Positions 59,616 to 64,000 of a DNA stretch of 64,000 bases are shown here, in pieces. The translations under genes and the position numbers were made by a program. Under the pieces are notes generated by a model. It was not told where the DNA came from. It did no database searches and was given only the letters and a program-made list of their open reading frames with translations. The first letter of the stretch is position 1. Each line of letters opens with the position of its first letter. This stretch comes from Halobellus inordinatus (lineage in GTDB: Archaea > Halobacteriota > Halobacteria > Halobacteriales > Haloferacaceae). The DNA lies in NCBI RefSeq assembly GCF_024464655.1, contig NZ_JANHAV010000004.1, positions 237,083 to 301,082 on the forward strand, read 5' to 3'.

Positions 59616-60866
59616 CTACGACACGACCTGTTCTCTCGTGTGAAACGTCCCGCTCTCGCGGTCGAACAAGTATGTCGATGGCTGTGCCACACAGCCGTTA
59701 CTCCTATCCTCACCGTGAGGACTCGGAGTTATCTTCTGGCGCATATTCTCCGCCCCGTTACAATCCGCGTTGGCTACCAACTCGCACGACGAGCAGACGT
59801 ACAGGCCACGTTCGACACGGTTCGACTTCGTGTCATCACCACAGGCAGAACACGTTTTCGAGGTGTTCCACTCGTTCTCTTTCAGCACCTCAACACCGCG
59901 CATCTCGCCTTTGTATTCGAGATACTGGTAGAGACGGTCGAACGCCCACGAGTGGAGCTTCTTGTTCCCGGTTTTACCCCAGTCAGACTCTCGAACGTCT
60001 CCGGGCCAACTCACCGCGAGCGTGCCGACACCGCGTTCGACACACTCCGTGATGATGGCGTCCGTCAGTGTGTGGTAGTAGTGTGTCTCACGTTCGGAGA
60101 GTTTCCGACGCGCCCACCTCGACTGCTCTGACAGGCCACTCTCTCCGTCGGTGTCGTACTCAGCCTTGGTGAAGTAGTGTTTGTCTTCTTTGAGCGAGTT
60201 GCCGGGATACAACACGTATTCGTCCGGGAACGCGACTGTGGCGATGTTTGTGATGCCGAGGTCGATCCCTGCCACGCCGTCGCCTGCTGAGTTGTTGGTT
60301 TCGAGACTGACTTTGCAGACGAAGTGCAGTTCCCACTCATTACCGTTCCAGACGGCACGAACATTCTGTACGCTGTTGATCTCCGAGAGGTCGACGTCTG
60401 GTCGAGTCTGGTACTCGCAAAGCAGGAAGTCTGAGAAGTGTTCTTTGAGGTTCGAGCCTTTGCTGAGCCGGACGCGATGGTTCTCTGGGTCGTGTTTGAA
60501 TCCGTCTGCTTTGAACGTGACCGTACTCTTAGGTCGTTCGTCGCCGTGTTTGCGGTAGCCGGGGGGATTCGCCTTCGGGTCTTTCTGTCGCAGGTCGAAC
60601 CACGACTGGAAAGCGTCGGAAAGTTCTTCGATGACTTTCTGACTGGATTGTGCGTTCAAGTCTTTCCAGCACGACTGGTTTTTCATATACGATTTCAGCA
60701 CACTACCGTTCGGGATCTCACCGGTTGCATCCCAGATGCGGTCAGCTGTCCATCGTGCGACGTTCCAAATCTTCGAGGCAGAATCGCCGAGCGAATCAAG
60801 ACCATCACAGACCTGTTGGTGGTTCTGGATGGAACCAACGTAGGTGCGTGTGGTCTTAATCGTCAT
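59616..60866 (-). CDS. tnpB: TnpB (IS200/IS605-family) with displaced RuvC glutamate
   Basis: A 416-residue TnpB of a different branch from the one at 38153. RuvC-I is GVAGIDLGITNIATVAF (Asp present), the zinc ribbon is CSACGDD ... CSSCELV, and RuvC-III is ANADCNGAENMRQKI (Asp present). Where RuvC-II normally reads VxEDL, this protein has LAVSWPGDVRESDWGKTGNK, without Glu at the standard position; Glu in RESDW could replace it. TnpB lineages with rearranged catalytic Glu are known. It has no TnpA. A 15-bp dyad TACATAG-C-CTATGTA covers its start codon (60866-60880). Confidence 0.9.
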   Translation of the reverse strand: MTIKTTRTYVGSIQNHQQVCDGLDSLGDSASKIWNVARWTADRIWDATGEIPNGSVLKSYMKNQSCWKDLNAQSSQKVIEELSDAFQSWFDLRQKDPKANPPGYRKHGDERPKSTVTFKADGFKHDPENHRVRLSKGSNLKEHFSDFLLCEYQTRPDVDLSEINSVQNVRAVWNGNEWELHFVCKVSLETNNSAGDGVAGIDLGITNIATVAFPDEYVLYPGNSLKEDKHYFTKAEYDTDGESGLSEQSRWARRKLSERETHYYHTLTDAIITECVERGVGTLAVSWPGDVRESDWGKTGNKKLHSWAFDRLYQYLEYKGEMRGVEVLKENEWNTSKTCSACGDDTKSNRVERGLYVCSSCELVANADCNGAENMRQKITPSPHGEDRSNGCVAQPSTYLFDRESGTFHTREQVVS

Positions 60867-60880
60867 ACATAGCCTATGTA
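60866..60880. promoter_or_regulatory. Dyad overlapping the TnpB start codon
   Basis: TACATAG-C-CTATGTA, perfect 7-base arms around one base. The first base is the A of the TnpB ATG, so a bound protein or local hairpin could limit TnpB expression. Confidence 0.4.
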
Positions 60881-60964
60881 GACTGACTAAGTTAATCGTG
60901 TGGATGGGCGTGGAATATCCAACCTGCCGTCCGTGATGGATTGTGTCAGCGTTGTCGGATTCAC

Positions 60965-60984
60965 TCCCAGCGTAAACGCCGGGA
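60965..60984 (-). repeat. TnpB-element hairpin, upstream copy
   Basis: TCCCAGC-GTAAAC-GCCGGGA: the same loop and stem position as the right-end hairpin at 59564-59583 and in the same orientation, so a right-end-like structure also lies ahead of the gene, as for the first TnpB. Confidence 0.5.
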
Positions 60985-61041
60985 TTCTCTCCTCGTAGAA
61001 AGATAGACGGCGGCTCTCTGCTACGTGAGACGTTCGTCCCA

Positions 61042-61611
61042 ATGGCCCGCGAAGGGCCGTGTGATCAACGGCATGTTGCCTACTCTGTGCTTGCATCGGT
61101 TGCTAATGAATGGCCTGCTGCTGTTCAGCCGACCGCTGAGACACTCGTGGCCGGTGTTCGAGACGACGAGAAGGTCCGTGCACCAGCACTGTCGGCACTT
61201 GTCGCTGTTGGCCGTGAGTACCCGGAAGTATTGCAGCCAATAGTTAGCGTTCTCGTATCACCGCTTTCACCCGACGAAAGTATCGTAGTGACGCGACAGC
61301 GCTATGAGGGCCTCGCACTCATAGCTGCCGACGGTACTCTTGAGGTGGACAAATTCCGACCACTCCGACACGGGCTACTCAACAATGACACAGCTGTCTC
61401 CGAGTCCGCGCTCGAAACGATAGCCAAACTCGCTGATTCTCGTTTTGTGCCGTTACTCAAGCGCTTGGATGATGGTGTCCCAGACTGGACGTCCCAGCCA
61501 GCACACTGCCCTACGAATCAACCAGATTCTCCGAGCACGGATTTCGAAGACCTATGTTCCCCCAGAGAACCGACGACGACAGCCAGTGATGTGCTGGACC
61601 AACTCGAATAG
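61042..61611 (+). CDS. HEAT-repeat protein, probably 5'-truncated
   Basis: A 189-residue frame from ATG 61042. Helix-pair repeats are visible in VAYSVLASVANEWPAAVQPT, KVRAPALSALVAVGREYPEV and NDTAVSESALETIAKLADSR. The same frame is open upstream to a stop at 60971 and reads RKIDGGSLLRETFVPMAREG, coding-like but without a better start, and it meets the TnpB hairpin there. The gene probably lost its N-terminal repeats at the element boundary. The C-terminal 45 residues are polar and may be shifted relative to relatives. It points away from the TnpB gene. Confidence 0.6.
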   Translation: MAREGPCDQRHVAYSVLASVANEWPAAVQPTAETLVAGVRDDEKVRAPALSALVAVGREYPEVLQPIVSVLVSPLSPDESIVVTRQRYEGLALIAADGTLEVDKFRPLRHGLLNNDTAVSESALETIAKLADSRFVPLLKRLDDGVPDWTSQPAHCPTNQPDSPSTDFEDLCSPREPTTTASDVLDQLE

Positions 61612-61697
61612 AGAGAGCCTCCGTTCTGACCGCTGTTTTCGCAGTTCTCGCTGGCACTCTCTATCGTGTTGTTTGCCGAAATGGGTCTTGAATTAAT

Positions 61698-62135
61698 TCA
61701 TTGCCAGCCGTAACCCCACTCCTCAAGTTTAGCTTGTACGAGTTCGGGGTTCTCCTGAGCGACAGCCATTGCCGCTTCTGTAACGTCTGTTTTGTAGACG
61801 TCTTCTCCGATTCCAGCCTCCATTTTATCGAGGAGTTGATCAATACTCTCTTCGATGTGAGCCCGGAGGAATACCGGACGCTGTGTCCGTCCGTCTTTCA
61901 CTCCGTCTCGTGAGTGTATGTACGGAAGGGAACGCTGTTGAGTGGGTGGACGTTCATCACCCTGTGCGAGGTTAGGGGTTTCTGAACCGTCGGTCGTGTG
62001 GTGGGTCTGCGGAGTCGGATCCGATTCTTCTTGTGGGCCTTTTCCAGATTGGGTGTCTGCAGGCGAGTCGGTTTCAGTTGATTCATCACCAGTTGACTCG
62101 TCTGCAAACGGGTCGTCAGCAGAACCTTGCTTCAT
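61698..62135 (-). CDS. ParA-linked partition accessory protein (ParB-like role)
   Basis: A 145-residue protein beginning MKQGSADDPFADESTGDEST. The first 85 residues are acidic, Ser/Thr/Pro-rich and disordered. The C-terminal 60 (RPVFLRAHIEESIDQLLDKM, then GEDVYKTDVTEAAMAVAQEN) resemble an RHH-like or helical DNA-binding module of haloarchaeal plasmid partition operons. Its ATG overlaps the stop of parA (ATGA). The usual job is to bind a centromere-like site and work with ParA, but the ParA here is truncated, so the module is probably inactive. Confidence 0.75.
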   Translation of the reverse strand: MKQGSADDPFADESTGDESTETDSPADTQSGKGPQEESDPTPQTHHTTDGSETPNLAQGDERPPTQQRSLPYIHSRDGVKDGRTQRPVFLRAHIEESIDQLLDKMEAGIGEDVYKTDVTEAAMAVAQENPELVQAKLEEWGYGWQ

Positions 62136-62916
62136 GCTTCCACCGCCTTGGCCTTCCGAATATGCGTAGCGAGGTCATCGAACTTTGCCAGTGTGTCCAG
62201 TTCGTGCTCACGTTCGCGATCGCGATGTTCTTCCACGTAGGTGAATGCAGTACACTGCTCTGCCCAACAGCCTTCCAAAAGCGACGACCGCTCACGGAAT
62301 TTGATCGGGATCTCCCAGCCGTCGCGTTCTAACTTATCTAAGAACCGATCCTGATCGTTCATTCCCTTGTATCGGTTCGGGACAACTGCAAGGACACCGA
62401 CTTCGATGCCGAGTTGCTCTTCGAGTCCCCCGACGAGTTGATCCAGCCCTTGGACTGATTCGTAGCCTTTCCCACTCGGCTCGAATGGAATGACGAGATG
62501 TCTCGTGGCGTGGATTGCATTATGCAGTTTAATGTCAGCACTCGCTGGTGGGTCCACGATTAGTGTATCATAGTCGTTGTGGACGCCAGCTTCTCGTAGC
62601 ACTCGTAATAATTGTTTGTTCGGATTCCACGATTCCCCAAAGTCCGCGGCTTCTTCCTCACGTCGTCGGAGGTGCTTCGAGGCGTACTCGAGAATATTGT
62701 GTGCCGGAACGATGTCGATACCCTCACTTGTTTTGATGAGGTCTCGGAAATCGCCTCGCGGACGATCAATCATATGCCGGAGGAGACTGTCCGCTTGGTC
62801 GTTGTTTCGATCCTCAGAAACATCGAGCAGGTGCGAGAGTGACGCCTCTTGTGTATCGAGATCTACGACGAGTACGTCTCTATCTGCACGCACTTCTGCC
62901 TTCGCGAGGTTTGCAG
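62132..62916 (-). pseudogene. ParA-type partition ATPase gene, 5' end removed by an IS6-type element
   Basis: From the insertion point the frame reads PANLAKAEVRADRDVLVVDL, then DTQEASLSHLLDVSEDRN, DYDTLIVDPPASADIKLHNA and FEPSGKGYESVQGLDQLVGG: the ParA/Soj core. Lost is the N-terminus with the deviant Walker A (KGGVGKTT) that precedes ANLA. The break coincides with the end of an IS6-type element (GGCAGTGTTTAGTTTGG at 62917). The longer open frame into the element is not the natural start. With its partner at 61698 it shows that this stretch came from a plasmid or integrated replicon. Confidence 0.85.
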
Positions 62917-63612
62917 GGCAGTGTTTAGTTTGGAGCATTGAGCCAGGCAGCAAATGCTTGGAGCCAATTTTCAGCGGTTTGTGGCTCAACGTGACTGAAG
63001 CAGTTTGAGAACGAGGAAGTTCTGCGTTTGAACTCGCGGAAAATACGTTCGATGGCGTTCCGATTTCCATTTCGTTCTGTTTGAAATCGGAGTCCAGCTC
63101 TGGCCAGCGCAGTTTGGAGGTGTTGAGCGCCGTCGACCAGAAACACGGCAGATTCGACATCGTGTTTCTGGCGGAGTTCTCGGAGAAAAATCTCGGTTAA
63201 GGCGGTCGTTGTCGTCGAAAACAGCCGGAGATGTAGCAGGTGGTTTGTGTCAGGATCGGCGGCGGCGTACAGCCAGAATTGTTGATCGTTGATTCGAATC
63301 ACAGTCTCGTCAAGCGCAACGTGATTCGGGCTTCGCCCATCTGTGGGCTGTAGATCGGCCTTCTGCACCCAATCGTGGATTGCCTTGCGGGATCGCTCGA
63401 CACCCAACTCTTCGAAACAGAGACGGTATTCGACAGCGAGAGGCCTGCTAACTGGAGTTGAATACCGAGCTTCATCGCACGCTCGGGTGTCCGCTGTCGC
63501 TCCACAAAATCCAAATCAATCCAGTCCGTGCATCCACTGAGGCGGTTGATTTCTGGCATAGACCACCAAGAAATTCTCCCGCCTCACTCTTCATCCTTAA
63601 CTCAGCTTTGCA
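62917..63612 (-). mobile_element. IS6-family insertion element (about 700 bp)
   Basis: Bounded by GGCAGTGTTTAGTTTGG at 62917 and, inverted, by TGCAAAGCTGAGTTAAGG at 63612 (imperfect terminal repeats). It contains one transposase frame broken by a frameshift. It sits inside parA; no target duplication can be checked because the other side joins a different element. Confidence 0.75.
62925..63559 (-). pseudogene. IS6-family transposase gene with a frameshift
   Basis: The N-terminal part MPEINRLSGCTDWIDLDFVE to LAGLSLSNTVSV lies in one frame. Near 63415 one base has been lost and the rest continues in another frame: LGVERSRKAIHDWVQKADLQ, then NHVALDETVIRINDQQFWLY (first Asp), AVFLVDGAQHLQTAL (second Asp) and NAIERIFREFKRRT (Glu), ending WLQAFAAWLNAPN. 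The DDE triad is intact but split from the HTH by the frameshift, so the element is probably immobile on its own. Confidence 0.85.
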
Positions 63613-63652
63613 CGTTGAAGTAGGAGCGTGACGTAGGCGGTGGCAAGGACGG

Positions 63653-64000
63653 ATGATGCCGATTACGGACTTCTTGTCGTGTACGCGCGTGCTCGACGAG
63701 TTCGAGTCGCTGTCACCAGCACAACGTCATCACGCGAAAACCTACGCCACCGGTCTTGTTGCGGCCAGCAACAAGACCGTGGCGGGTATCGCACGCGAAG
63801 TCCTTCCAGCTCAGGGGAAACGCGCCCTCAACAAGTTCCTCACCCAGTACGACTGGGACGAACAGGAGTTCAACCACGAACGCCTCGAAGAGCTTCAGAA
63901 ACACGGTGAAACGCGCTGGTCACAGGATGGCTACATCATCCTCGACGATACGATCACCGAGAAAGCCGGGGACGAAGTCCCCGGCGTCGGCCGATTCTAC
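63653..64000 (+). CDS. IS701-like transposase, N-terminal part (runs off the window)
   Basis: The first 116 codons: MMPITDFLSCTRVLDEFESL, then SPAQRHHAKTYATGLVAASN, KTVAGIAREVLPAQGKRALN, KFLTQYDWDEQEFNHERLEE and GYIILDDTITEKAGDEVPGV. TYATGLVAASNKTVAGIA and the DDT motif with the first catalytic Asp are typical of haloarchaeal IS701/IS4-type transposases. Two ATGs lie in a row (63653, 63656). The element's left end must be between 63613 and 63652, directly against the IS6-type element. Confidence 0.85.
   Translation, partial: MMPITDFLSCTRVLDEFESLSPAQRHHAKTYATGLVAASNKTVAGIAREVLPAQGKRALNKFLTQYDWDEQEFNHERLEELQKHGETRWSQDGYIILDDTITEKAGDEVPGVGRFY

Noticed and set aside
62132..63160. The full 342-codon open frame taken as ParA
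   Set aside because: Its first 80 or so codons are inside the IS6-type element and antisense to nothing conserved; the ParA similarity begins only at PANLAKAEV.

Overview
The window is from a halophilic archaeon (class Halobacteria). The evidence is GC-rich DNA, very acidic proteins, many Tat-type lipoprotein signals (twin Arg followed by a lipobox Cys), TATA boxes about 25-35 bases ahead of start codons with little or no leader, and families centred on haloarchaea (bacterio-opsin-activator-like regulators, haloarchaeal DUF membrane proteins, HVO_A0114-type DNA-binding proteins). The genus cannot be fixed from the sequence. No rRNA, tRNA or CRISPR array was seen.

Layout. 1-13 kb: start of a NAD(P) transhydrogenase alpha gene, an SDR dehydrogenase, several related multi-pass membrane proteins (one set coupled to a winged-helix regulator), a carotenoid-hydratase-like protein and two coupled Tat lipoproteins. 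13-34 kb is mostly housekeeping and stress/transport: SLC13 permease, site-2 protease with CBS domains, a tightly overlapping UspA / P-loop / MscS operon, a cation exchanger, a CBS protein with a C-terminal domain resembling a ribosome hibernation factor, zinc-ribbon proteins, an LLM oxidoreductase, class I aldolase, a Bat-like multi-sensor regulator, UbiB kinase, BtpA-like protein beside a pfkB stub, and a bile-acid:Na+ family transporter. 34.7-38 kb is a thiol/metalloid island (DUF2703, HxlR regulator with a Cys-rich tail, mini-thioredoxin, DUF318/ArsP permease, ArsR). 38-64 kb is accessory: two TnpB elements, remains of a third, an IS6-type element with a frameshift, the start of an IS701-like element, a truncated ParA, a ribbon-helix-helix/PIN toxin-antitoxin pair behind strong palindromic operators, and many truncated or fused genes.

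Three families of short palindromic elements lie between genes: an 86-bp family (five full, one shortened, one half copy), an 82-bp family (two copies 79/82 identical, flanking one membrane-protein gene) and one 81-bp element. They look like non-autonomous mobile elements, and no transposase with matching ends is in the window. The best candidates for little-described biology are the UspA/P-loop/MscS operon, the CBS-HPF-like fusion, the TnpB with a displaced RuvC glutamate and an 82-codon in-frame tail, and the 86-bp hairpin family.
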